From: Paragonimus skrjabini miyazakii
Lineage: Eukaryota; Platyhelminthes; Trematoda; Plagiorchiida; Troglotrematidae
Direction of reading: 5' to 3'
DNA: 64,000 nucleotides
NCBI GenBank assembly: GCA_014338405.1
Contig: JTDE01000139.1
Location: 107,180-171,179 of the forward strand
The position numbers and the translations under genes were made by a program. The notes beneath the pieces were generated by a model that had not been told where the DNA came from, searched no databases, and was given only the letters and a program-made list of their open reading frames with translations. This document shows positions 1-13,000 of this stretch, piece after piece. Position 1 is the stretch's first letter, and the number at the start of each line of letters is the position of its first letter.

Positions 1-744
1 AGGAGATCTACGTTAGCTTCTTCTTGTTGCGATTATAAGCGGTTGTTGAGGTATTAGCATGTTAATCGGGGGAAGTGATACTAGTTTGGTACAACCTTGC
101 AGGTGGAATATGACTGCATTAAACGTTCCTCTAGTAGGTTGAAATAGACGTGTCACGTTAGGATTGGCACACTGTTTCTTCTTTTTCAGGGTGGGGTTTT
201 ATTCCTACTCTTTTTTTCATCGTTTTGTTTATTTGCTATTCAGTGAAACTACAAGGCATCCGGCCGAAACAAAGTTATCGATATCAACTTCAAATTCTGC
301 TTCTGCTGTATGGAATTTACATTTAGTACGACTTGTTTGATTTAAACAGCTTTTATTCCGGAGGGCTAGAAATACTGTGTCTAATGCACTTGCCTGTCCC
401 CGCTCGATCTACAGTGCTGTCTTCCTACCTTGCAGTTCTGGCAGTTAGAAACCCTGGTGAATTTGAGAGATTCGACAGCGAAAAGTTTAGTGCTTTAGCG
501 TTTCTTCTATTGTTGCTTTATATTTGATTAATAAGCAGTTTGAAGTTCAACTTGGAAGAGATCCAATCGTGACAAATCGGAACTTCGTCTGAATTCAAAC
601 CAACGACTAAAACGACGTGCTCAAACGCATCGTACTGTTTACCAACTGATTTGCGAAGCTGACCGGATCTGAATGCAGTGTTTCCGAACTCATATATTGG
701 ATTCAGTAACGCAACCGATAGAGTGTTTATCGTGATTGTGCAAT
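1..744. other. Non-coding, nothing recognised
   Basis: No exon-like frame with splice borders, repeat family or RNA gene could be recognised. The short open frames here lack homology cues and overlap on both strands as expected by chance. It may be intron or 5' flank of the PKA regulatory subunit gene. Confidence 0.5.
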
Positions 745-1050
745 TTATTTCCATTGCTGGTTCAAACCTAGCCAGGGCTCAGATTTCTTGCAATTGGATG
801 CTTTGTAATTTAATCTGTCAAACTACTAATTATTAATAAACTTTCTGCGCTCATCAGCGGCGTCTATTGTAAGTCCTTCGAGAGATCCTGCTGCGGCAGT
901 CAAATCCATCGGGTGTATTCTGTGCGATACGGTGGGACGGGTATATGACAGATTCCAAATGTGAAATCTCCAAGCTATTGGCTTTACTAATTCTTTACTC
1001 AACTGGTGGAGCGCTTGCAACTTCCGGACGTGCTGTTTCTTTATCCTTTA
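745..1050. repeat. Two partial copies of the tRNA-like foldback repeat
   Basis: Positions about 748-830 match the right arm and end of the element at 41667-42065: a degenerate B-box-like GGTTCAAACCTAGCC, the stretch matching TTTCACAGTTGGGTCTCAT, then AATCTGTCAAACTAC, which is the reverse complement of the left end seen at 39010. Positions about 872-1050 match the centre and right arm of the same element, sharing GGTGGGACGGG and TCCAAATGTGAAAT and continuing into a decayed tRNA-like module (CTCAACTGGTGGAGCGCTTGC). Divergence is high, so these look old. Boundaries are approximate. Confidence 0.6.
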
Positions 1051-4000
1051 CCTGTGACAGTGTTTCACCCATGTATTTTGTTGCAAAGCAGGATATCGCA
1101 TATTTTTTGTGTACGAGTGTTGTATAACAGGCAGCTTCGTTTGTGAGCAGTATATTGGTTAGCGTAAACGCCCGACCAACAAACAAGCCAACGGCAGAAT
1201 CCCCGGCCGGTCATGGTAGACCACAGTATACACATTTGCACGGCTGATGTGAATCCGTATATATTGGCCAGGAATACGTTAGTATTCGCCTTGGTAACAC
1301 GCCCGCCACCGTAGTGGGTACACACGGTTACACTAGTCGCTTCTGGTCCCTCGTCCTCCTGGCGTTGAGACCTGCCCCTTAGTTGCTGAATGTACGCACT
1401 ATAGTACCCATAAACGAAGCTGCCTTTTATAAAACACGGGGAAGAGTCGAAGCTTAGACATGAACAACTCAACAGAAGTTGGTTTCAACAGAATCCCCAT
1501 TTATTTTTTCGTTTTATGTGTAACTGTTATAGCAATATATAATGTTCAAAGTTAATGATTGAAATATGAAGTTCCGTCTTATGTACCAATGAACCGTCAA
1601 AAGTAAAACCAGTTGTCTCCCGTAATATCACATCTATGAACCGTGAGTTTGTGCCAAAACCTTCAACAGTCGTATACGTCAAGTTTTCTGCATCCTAGAA
1701 ATAGCATACAACGCCTATAGGGATTGTAATCCCGAATGATGTAGATTGCTTCAATGCAAAAACGAAACGGAACTTACACTCAAGTCTTATATGATAAAAA
1801 ACAGAGCTGTATTTATAATTAGCGCTCAGATCTATTTTTCGACTTTGTTGGGAGACTCATCTCCGAACGAAGGAGCAAAGGTGAATCATGTCATATCGAT
1901 TGATCGATCCGGCTTCGAGTTACTTGATATGTTCTAACTCACTCAGTTAATCAAGGTCACTCAGTTAATCAGATTGCAGCTGCTCGATCGAACGCCTGTA
2001 CGTTATGTGAACTGTTTTCATGCGTGCAATTTCTGATACCCCTCTGTAATGTGATAAGTTCTAACGCTCTGACAGCCATGTATGGCACTCATTTCGTCCT
2101 ACAAATTTAGAGTCTCTGCGGCCTAGTTCGAACTCGCCTAGTCCTTCCAATAAACGCTGTTGTCGCACCTATTCTTTTTCTCAGTTCTGGGTCCGCGATT
2201 GAGCATGTTTTGTTTATACTCGTTATGTGTGTCCGTAATTTTGAATTTTTATGCTGTGTTGTTGCTCATTTTGTTTGTTGTTTCCCCCGTGCCAACTGAC
2301 TGTCCTATTTAAAATGTGATAGTCGCTCGTACCATTCGATACTCGCTATCATTTAATTACGTTGTGAATTTGAAGATGACATGTATCTGTCTCGTTGATG
2401 AGTCTAAACTTGTTGCAGTAAACAAACCCAGGTGTCATTACTAATTGTTTCCGACAGCCTCGCGGAAATTATTCTGTCCAAAATTTTTTCCCATACTCGA
2501 CTGTGAATGTTCTAAGTTTGATCTCATTTTAAAATTTCAACATGAGCTTATCGACATTTCATATTTGCAATATCAAAAGGAACACGTATGCATGACGATA
2601 TAAGGGCTTTATTTTACACTTGTTGATATATACAACCAATTCGAAATGAACGGTGATAGATTTGGTGCATAATTTTCTGATAATTTCAACCTGTCGAAGG
2701 CACTTACCTAAAAGCTGACACTTTCTTACCTCCAAGGAGTTTACGGTCTGAAATACAGCGAGCAGTTTTGAACCAAGCAAAGCATCTGGAGTTTGTTCAA
2801 CGGACAAACTCTAATATATAAGTTAGGTGAATTTTCCGTCGCGTAAAATAACGCCTTTTTCAATTAAAATGTTTGCCAAAGAAGCAGATATGCAATGCGA
2901 TGTAAAATTTGTTTAGCATGTTCACCGAACTGTGAGATACCATAATATATTAAAACTGATCAACAATTTTGTTCCATAGCCATATGGTGTTAATGCAAAC
3001 GGTCATCATGAAGTAATTTTAGAAGGCGTATCGAGGTTTCGACTAAAAATAGTGTATCAATGAACTAAAGCCATTTTACTTCTTTGTGCTAGCAGTCGCT
3101 GTTCTGTCTGTCACAGCTGATATGAACATTATACAAAACACCGTATAACCACGTGAAGTGAAGGTCAATTTTGTATTGTGTTTAATTCCCTGGTGCAGAA
3201 TACACAAAACTCTCTCGGACGGATGCATGATTAGAACTACGACCCGTGTGTTAGCAAAAATGATTAGCTGAATAATCTGATTAAACAATTTAATTGTCTA
3301 TTATCTATTGTCTATGTTCATTTAGCAAACATTCAAATTCCATTAAAACTCGTGTTTTTGTACGAAAACATCTGATGCCTTTGCTATTTATAACGTTTAA
3401 TGTTTTGTCTCTTCATTAGTGCTATACTAATGTTAACAAAAATGAGCACGAACGAATCTACTCGGGTTATTATAGCAAATGCCTCAAAGCATCTTAGTTT
3501 TGCGCTACGTAAAATTTTGCTCGTCGTATGTAACAATTTAATTTCGAGGTAAAATAAGGCTTGATTTATTTTTAGTGGTTTTTCTAGATCCAGCATTCTC
3601 ATCGCTTGTCCTTCGCAACTACTATTTGAGCACTTTTTGGAAACCCTTAACTGGGAGTGATTTATGGTTTAAGAAGCACGGTTGAATACTTTTTATTACA
3701 CCTCGTTAATATCGTTAACGAGGCTTATCTGTAACCAACCCGGTTTGATCTCCTAGGTTTTTTACAGAACGTCCCAGTTCGCGTACTTTATGGTCCATCG
3801 ACGGAAATAGGTTGTTTATTTCTAAAGATACCTTTAAAAGACACGAATAATATACTCTTTGTTAACCGTCTGAATGCAACGCACATGTGAACTGGTTATA
3901 GGGTAACGTACAACACAAGATAAAGTGACAAGTGGGGTTTGGAGACGAAACAATATACGTGCAAACTCTTCGGCTTGAAACTGGTCCGATTAAAACTATG

Positions 4001-7000
4001 GTTTCTCAACAGGGTGGCTGCAGTGTCAACACGTACTGCTTGTGAACGCCGAAGGATGCATAATTTCTGGGCCCGTTTCGCTTGTGTTCCTGAACAACGC
4101 ACTGGAAGTTGACTGCCTGTATGGTTTTGATAGAAATTTTCGGCGACAGAAGTTTGGGTGTACTTTGCAGACAATACCACGATGGTGACCTCTCACAGTG
4201 CACAACAATTTTGCAATATATGTTGTCATTCTTAGTGAAAGGCGACTGACTAGTTCTCTAAGCGATGATTCGTTCTATCGTAATCCACAAGCTCCATGCA
4301 CAATTGCAGAATCCTTCCAATTTTCTCTCGCTGTAGACGCTGTAGGTAATAATGCGCTGTATGGTGGATGCAGCTGGATAGTATAATGTGTTTTGAATGT
4401 TGTAAGATTAAAACCAGCTTACATTTCATCGACGGAATTTCAAGGTATTCCAGTGTCTTTAACAAATGCCTCTTGTCGTTCTTTTTGTTTGGGTTAGTTT
4501 TTGATGAATTGCACAAAAGCTGTAATAAATCAACGTGTTAGCCAGTACACGTTAGCTTATTGTAGACTGATTGTTCATTTTATCGGAACGTTCTGGAAAA
4601 GAAGTTGATTCGATCTTTTCTCTTCCACTTTGAGTTGACTGTACAAAGGAACCCTATTAATTGCATTGACTTGTTGAGTACCATCGGTTTTATTCTTCAT
4701 CACCAATAATTTATTCTTGTATGATTAAGCTTTTCTAATTTGGTATTTCATCGGTTTTCCTCTGTAAACAAAGTCGCAAGATGTGTCCCAGTGGACTGTC
4801 CTTGACAATTACATCAAGTTGTTGATAATTTTGTTCTTTCATATGAGACCGTAGGTTGCTCATGTTGGATTTTAAAACTTGTCTGATCGGTTGCCATCTA
4901 CCGAAAGTGGAAGCTTTACAACCAGAAATTAATTCACTTATTACATTTGTCTCTTTAGTTGTGAATTGTGCCTCGCATCTTACGCAACAACTGTTGTTAT
5001 ACTGTCGGTTAAGCCTGCCAACAACGGCTTGCAAGTGGTCCGTGCGTCACACGTGAAAATTAACCTAGTGCGCTGCCATAGATTAACCACATTCGATTAA
5101 CCGTCAGATGGTTGTGCTCCAGTCTGCCTGATGTTTTGTCATAACTGATGTTACTGGTATGATAGTTAAAGTATCTTCTTTGACAGCTGTTCACGTATGG
5201 GCCATCAGCAATAACGGTCGAGACAGTAGTACTTCATATCTCGACGCTACTAGATAGTTAAAACAAATTATATGCAGCACCCTTTAGATATTTGATATGT
5301 TACGGGGTATCGCACGTGCAGCGAACATTTCCGTAGAAAGAGATATTTCAGAGACTTTTGGGCACACACGTGTGAGTCCCCTGAAAGGCTGTTCACTGAA
5401 GAGAGCAAACGAAAGAAGGACTGTTATCCCGTCAAGCTCTACACTAAGAAGTGTGCAATGTTAGGGCAGTTTGAAAACATAGTTTATCTTGCGTGACTTT
5501 TCAGAGGCGCGTTGTTGAACTTTTACATTCGCCTGTCGAGTTAAGCTCATCATCTTTAGTCTCAGTGGCTTCTTGATGGTTATGACGCATTGTTTAAGAC
5601 ACGCTCGATATTGAGCTAACGATAAGTTAGACCAGATCATCACCGAATTAAACGATGCATCCCGAATGGGATACAATTATCTCACGAGTATAACCGTTGT
5701 ACATCAATAGGTCATGCCTGCGCATGCTAAACCATCCATCGAAAATAGACTGCAGTTCTCTTTCATGCAACCTTCTCCGTTTATCCATCGATTTACAACA
5801 CCGTGTTTTTTTGCTCGAATTAGTCGAGGCAACAGGAAGACAAATAATCAGAGGTGCTAGCAAGTCGCGGTTTAAAAACAGTTACAGTGTATAACAACGG
5901 GGTATGGCAAGAATAAAAAGCGAATTTAGGGCTGAAAGGAAACGACTAGAAGCCAACGGTATGAACGCTCGACGTTTCCGCACGCGACGCAGATTTCTTT
6001 GTTTGATCAGCGCGACTTTGTTATATGGAACTTGTGTAACCTAGCCATATGGTGAACCAATTGATTGGGTTCATATTATGACGTGCTTCCATGATGAGGC
6101 TGACAATTGGTGGCTTCGAGTTTCGCGTTGGGCTACTCGTTTGACTGCTTGTTAACGCAGTAGGCTAAAACAACCATTTTGGGAGATGGTGAATCATTTG
6201 CTGACGCAGGCATTTGTTTTTGTTGTTGAAGTATCTGTCATTCCAATTGAGGTTGGAGTGATGCGCGGTAGGTGCATCAGAATGTTTAGGTATGCCCTGT
6301 CTTACATTTATTCAACTAGCTTTCAGGGTTTACGAGACGAAGCACAATTGGGAATCAAACTGGGTGCTTTTTATTGCAGTTTGCTTTTAGTTACTGATCT
6401 GTTCCATCTGCCTAAACGTATTTTGGCTTTCGAACAAAGTTGCTCTAAACGTAAACCATTCACACTGAGTTAATCTATCAACTACGAAATCAGATTGAAT
6501 ATTTCTTCCTTTGTAAACGATCTGTTCAACAGTTTCACGTGAACTATCAGGCATAATGTCCAGATCATTCAGCAGAAATACTTAACTCAGTCAATTTAAT
6601 CAAACTAACTGATGTTCTATTCTTCATCAGGTCACCGAATTTTAAGGAGCAGCGGTACGTTTTTCCATGTTGATGTTCCATCGCACAATTGCTTCAGGGA
6701 ACATCACATCAGTCAAGTTGATGAGAGAATCTACTGCCAAACATTCACTTGCCTATATTTATCGAATCGGATTCCTCGGACGGCCCGTGTTTATGTGGAT
6801 GCAAATACAGGCCCCTAGTAGAAAAACAGCATATCTGATTATTTATAGTCTACACTTGACCTCAGCCATTGTATTCAACTTGCAATAACTGTAATCTGTT
6901 GATATTTCAAAACTTATCGAATTAGTTCAGTGAAGGCAGTGCCTACAACCTCGCCGAGAAATCTTGATTACGAAGTTCGCGATCTGACCAAACAGAGCGA

Positions 7001-10000
7001 TTCTGTCTGGTCTTCTTTTGAAATGATCCTGCAAGCTGAACACTGTGCACAAAGGTTATGGCTAAGCGTTTGTATGTGCTTACACGGTCGTGCTTATTGC
7101 TAGTCTAGTCTAGCATACCGAAATGTAGGTTTCCGTTCGAAGAAAAATTTACGTTACTAATGAACTCTAATTATACTAGTACTTTTTCTAATACTTTTTC
7201 CGGAATTGGTTAGCCGGAAATCTTATCTGAATGCTAAGTCTGCGACTAAATCTGTGTTTTGTCCGATTTGAAATGACCTCCAGTCCCAAAATTCTATCAA
7301 TGAAACAGTATTTTTAACGTCTTTTGAGTGATCCTGAAGGTGAAAACACCGGTATCTTAAACTGTACTGTTTTTTGTTAGCTATTTTGCAAAAGCGTTGC
7401 CGTTTTTTACCATTCTGTGGCCAAACAGTACCTATGTCTATGCGTGTTTTCGTGTAACTTTGAAGGAAAAACAGTACTTAGCGCACAAAATCGAAGCACA
7501 GGGAGAACAATTTGGCGATATGTATGCGTTTGGGGCTAAGGTAAACTGACCTAGAAGCCCAAATGTATTGTAGACGTTAACTTTGAATTTTCCCGTGTTA
7601 TTGGTTAGTTAATACTGACGAGCCAATACGAAATGCTGGCACCTACCAGTGTTCGTCTTCTCACCTTTTTGTTCAAATTACTGAAGGGATATAACTGCTT
7701 CAAGTTTTAAATTACTGGGATTTCTAGCTGGTGTCCGACCTTGTCTTATCCGTCTATACAAATTTCTTCAGTAAAAAATTCTGTTTGACCGGCTGACATT
7801 GTGAAATTTACATAATATCCCTTCTCTATCTAATCATTGATATAAGGCTTTCTTCAACATTTTGGAAGGAATAGGTGGTCGGGACCTACTCGGTTATAGG
7901 AAACAAAAGATGGTGCCGAACTCCCTTTCTAGCAGGCATTGCACGTTGTTGAACACCTAAGTTGACATTTCTTTTGATCGTTTTTTTCAATGCCAAATTA
8001 GTGCCAATAACGTTAGCCACCGCGGACTTCATGATACTGCTTAGTAATAGGTATGTTTGTTCGGTACACCTTGAACATCATTCACAATTGTCTACAGTTA
8101 TTGCGTTGCAAATATCTTTTGAGCCAGATCCACTCAAAAAGTAGCACCGTGCTTGGGTGTATCCTTGAAAGAGATGGTCACTGGTGCATACCCGTCGCAG
8201 ATGGAATTTGAATTCCAGCTAGGCTCTCATCATGCAGCCGTATTGACTACTGTGCCGTTACCTTCGTATGACGATCGAACTACCTTGTGCAAACGGTCCA
8301 CCACATTCACTTGTGAATAGTGTTTAGATTGTCCAGTCACTATCCCCTGACCTCAATATTAGGACTCCTCCTCGAGTTGGTTTCATATAAATCATTAAAG
8401 ATTCCGGGCGTAGTCTGGCTATTGGCAACTGGTGATGATAGTCTACGAATGCATTACGAGACCACTCATAGAGGAGAAGTGAAATTGTCTTCGAATAGTC
8501 ATGACCGTAACATGACGCAAAAAACGGTGAGTCTGAGAAAGAAACACTTCTGGTCGTGGGCATCCAACTACTTGGTACAATCACTTTCCAATCATGTAAA
8601 GACGTAAGGACTTAGTCCATGTAATCAACACTTTAGCTATTCGTCTCAATGTTAGTGCCATAACAGACTGGTGTCAAACGAATAACGGACAATCACCTAC
8701 ATGGCCTAGATATCTTAGTGATACAGCTGAGCAGAGTTACTGGTTGACAACGTGAAAACCGGACGATGGTTTGGAATTAACCTGACAGCGTTTCATAATT
8801 CATTTCAACAGCCAAGTTGTGAATCGTTTTTTAATATGTTCATACTGCTCTTACCCACTTTTACATTTACATTTTATGGATGGGTGGTAAAAGAAAATAT
8901 CGACTGCGCTTTCTGTCCAAATTTATTGTCTGTGCATCTTGTTTAAGATTAATTTCGGCGAAATTTCACTTGTAGCGAAGTTGGTTTGATAAATACTTCT
9001 GTGTGGTCATCTTCTCAAACATGAAAATAATGCTTTGCTATTCAGCCGCACAAGTTTACTTGTTGTCCGACAAAATTCAGCATAGTCCTCTATCCAGCAA
9101 CTGAGATCCAGACAATGTGAGAAATCGCCTAACAGATACGGCTTTCTGGCAGAATAACATGGCGCGATGACAGCTGTACAACTGTAGACTGGTTAGGCGA
9201 TATATATATATATATACAGTACACAGCTGTTGTCATCATTTATTCTACTCGAGTAATGTACCCAATATACGATGCTGGGTTGCGCAGGCGTACAGATATC
9301 GCTGGAATCATGTCGGGTCAATTTAACTTCTAATATTCTATTAATCTGACGTCAAAATGAACATTCTTCCTTTCCTCTATCTTGTGTCGTTTGCTCTGTT
9401 ATACATAAACATAACTGTAAGACATACCATCTGGTTTACTGGCCATATACACTTTTCCAACTTCTGTGCTATAATGATTGCTTAGCAAACACTCTGGCGG
9501 ATGTCTGACTTGGTTAACCTTGCGTTTGAGCTCTTGATCTGAACGTTTCGAATGGCGAAACTGGCTTGCATATAATTCATTATATGGCTGGCGAATATAC
9601 GCTGGCACATTTTGTTTTTGCAATTCTCAAACACACGTATATACGCCCATATAGATTTGTTACAACAACTTGGGTTTTCAAAATATTTATCTTAACTTAA
9701 ATCTAGCCTATATTTTACACATATTTTATATCATTTGCTGAAATGATCAGTATTATATCTACGTTTGTGAATCGTCTCATAGTATTAAGTACGTTCAGAA
9801 ATAATGAATCCTTTCAGGATCATTGATGACCACTGATGTGCACTTCTGCAAACAATAACAAAGGATGCCACGTTACTGATATGATTATGAAAAATGCACA
9901 ATTTTCCAAAGATTTCTAAATCAGAAATATGGAGGGGCCTGGTTCGATAAATGTTATGAATGCATGATAATATTATTGGTTATTGTGTTTTATGTGTAAC

Positions 10001-13000
10001 TGCAGATGTTCTGGTTTTGTGGTGATTTCTGTAGCCTTTCTGCCACATTTGCAACTGTTATCTTTGAGCCGGACTGATTTTCAGACAGGTAGTGAGTTAG
10101 CGAAATATTCTCTAAATTTTTTTTGGATTGGAATTTTTGTTCTCAGGTCTTAAATTCACCAGTCATCGTAAGCTTCTCTCGCTGTAAGCAGAACGGCTGA
10201 TATAAGAATGAGCATTGTAAAACCTGGTTCATTTTGAGAAAATGAGGTAACCAAATTTTTGTGTTGAAACACCAATAACTAGCAGTTGTAAGATGTGAGG
10301 TTTGTCAGGTTTATTTGATATTAAGGTTAATGAACGACTGTGTTCACAGTAGTCTGACATTTTTCATGATTGACCGAGCGGCGTTTGCTGGATGAACGAC
10401 ACTCCCTCAGGTAGTCAATTGTTTGACTTCGGTTTTATCTAGGTTGCGTACTTCTACGCGTGACAATGGACCCGCGATTTAGCTAGATGGTGACCATTGA
10501 CTGAAAGCTTGCCTTAATCATATGCCCCCTAATTTCATTCCACGGGTGCGGATCCAATCCCAAGTGGTTCAGTGCAAACCACTTGTGATTAACCATTTGT
10601 GCCATATTCGGTTAGTTTTGAACACAACGCGTTATGTTCTACTGATGCATGGTGAATGATTTGATTAAAATAAGTTCAACACAAATTATATTTGATTGCG
10701 AAATTCCCACACAAATGGACCTTTTGCAAGTTATTCCCGAAAAGGCAAGGTTAGTTTATGTCGGTCAAATTCACTGCTGCCGGTTATTATTTAAAATATT
10801 CTACTCTCACCAATTAGGGCTAGTACAAAAGTTACTTTGTCTTCTATGGAAGCAAATAAGCCACTTCCGCAAAATGCAATGTATCCTTCACACAATGATT
10901 CTGTGAGACGAGTGAAACAGGGCTCACCACAGTTGTTTCATCAAAGTTGTCCCCAGCTCAAATCGTGATAGCACCAAGAACATACACAGCTGGTTAGTTT
11001 CGACCCCAGCGAATCTCAGTTTTTGCGCCCTTTTCGGCAGATGTCTGCCAAACGCGTAGTGTGCGGTCAACTATGGATGAGTTCCAATAAACGTATGTGC
11101 AGAACGTTCAGAAGTGACACGCTTTGAATACATAATGATTTTGCGGAGAGTTTTGGTTGTTCCTTAAAGTTCGGTATCAGACAAAAATAATCTGCCAAGA
11201 GTAGTTTTTCAACATTTCACCGTCTTCACTCATTTTTAGAATTTTTGCTAACGATGCTCACTTGTGCAACTCGAGAATCTCCAGTAGAAGCAACTCTTTT
11301 ATGAAAAATCCATTCCTGTTAAATTTCGATTGAAATGTTTATTGTGGATTGTAAACAAGCCTTCACCATTGGGTGACCAGTTTAACAGTATCACTTGAGT
11401 ACCTGTCAGTTTGACTCGCACTTTTGCTTAATTAAATGTTCAATCTAAGTTAAATTCATAACTACGTTAGTTCATATTGTTTATATCTAATGCATGCACC
11501 TCTTGAATAGTGATTTGTGATTCCTGCAATTCAGCCAATGTCAATCCATGTATCTAAAATGTGTCTCAGAAAGTGTTTCAAAATTATTACATATTCATTT
11601 GTTAAACTTTACCGTTACTCTACGATTGGTTTGCTGTTTGCGGTAATTCGGCAATCAGGCATATCTGGGTAATCTCGACCATACATCCGGCCATGCAGAC
11701 AGCAGAATTTGAAGTCAGACGACAGTTATCTATTTGCAAATTAAACTTACCATTGATCATTGTAGTCTGGTGGACACTATGGATGTCAACAGGTTCACAG
11801 ACTTCCGGTGAATTGCATTCATTAAATGCACTATATGCACCAACATATATTGTGAAAATACAGAATCACTTTGTACCATGAAGCTCACTGGATTTCGGAA
11901 CACTTCGTCCAGGCACTATTCATTGTCCACTATGTTTTACGTACCTAGTTCAGTCTGAGATACACGATGAAATAAATTGCAAATAAGTTGGGACATTTTG
12001 ATTTTGTGCTATATTTTTTCTGAAATTTCGGTTTGATTCGGCATTACCACTAGTTCACTTACTGGTTTAAATCTGAGGTCCATGGTGTTTGCTAATATGA
12101 TCAAATTAGTTCTGTAATGCAGACAGCAATGTTTGGATAACGTTTGTCCCTGTTCTGTTACATACGGTCGTTCCGTTCCGCAGAACAATCCACGATATGA
12201 AATTGTTCCCGTTTTACACATTTTCTAACTTTGATGTCTCAATATCGATCACAGAGTCCACTTCAACAACTAACTATATACATATGGGTTAAAAACCAGG
12301 GTTGATATATTTGCTTATCAACACAAGTACAGACCTACCGTGAGTTCCATATGAACACGTAATGCTGGTATGCACTTTGACCTGAAAAAGTCTACAGCAA
12401 AACGCAGTTAATTATTTGGAATAAATCTGACTGAAACGAATGTCCGTTGTCCAGCCTACGCTTTACAATCGAGTCTCAGGACAAACGATTTTGAACGTTC
12501 ACTGACCATTTCGTCGAGTGTTTGTTCACCCTAACCAACATGCTGTTTCATATGGATTAATGTGTGATGCGATACAAGCACACTGACAGTGAACAGTGTG
12601 CATAGACCTTGCAGAAAATGACAGTTGCTTGCTCAAAAAGGAGGAGGAGCAGGAATGTCCCTTGTCTAACAACTAGCCAAAGGTAAAGTCTCACAACGGT
12701 AGCAAATAAACGATGCTTTATCATAGGCAATATACCGTAACCCTCGTGGGGTAGAGATACATGAACGCCCCACTTTGTTGATTTACTAACTGTAGCTCTT
12801 GGTACTAGCTTTGATATACTTGAAGAGGATTGACAAGTCGTAATTTTGAAGCAACTTTTAAACAATTATTAGTGTGGTTTATTGGTAACGTCTGATTTAT
12901 CAGCTTGTCGAACGATGTTTCTGTTTTCAGAGAGGAACGTTACGAATAAATCAGACTACTGATTGCTTACGATTGGATCCGAATTGGGTCCCACCATATG

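Noticed and set aside
2090..2240. Possible LTR-like segment around CCAATAAACGCTGTTGTC
   Set aside because: A weak resemblance to 44900-44960 (AATAAACACAACTGTTCC) is too short, and no paired LTR, primer-binding site or gag/pol sequence was seen.
8320..8607. 95-codon plus-strand frame and 86-codon overlapping minus-strand frame
   Set aside because: Both strands are open over the same DNA, with no homology, no splice borders and no ordered motifs.
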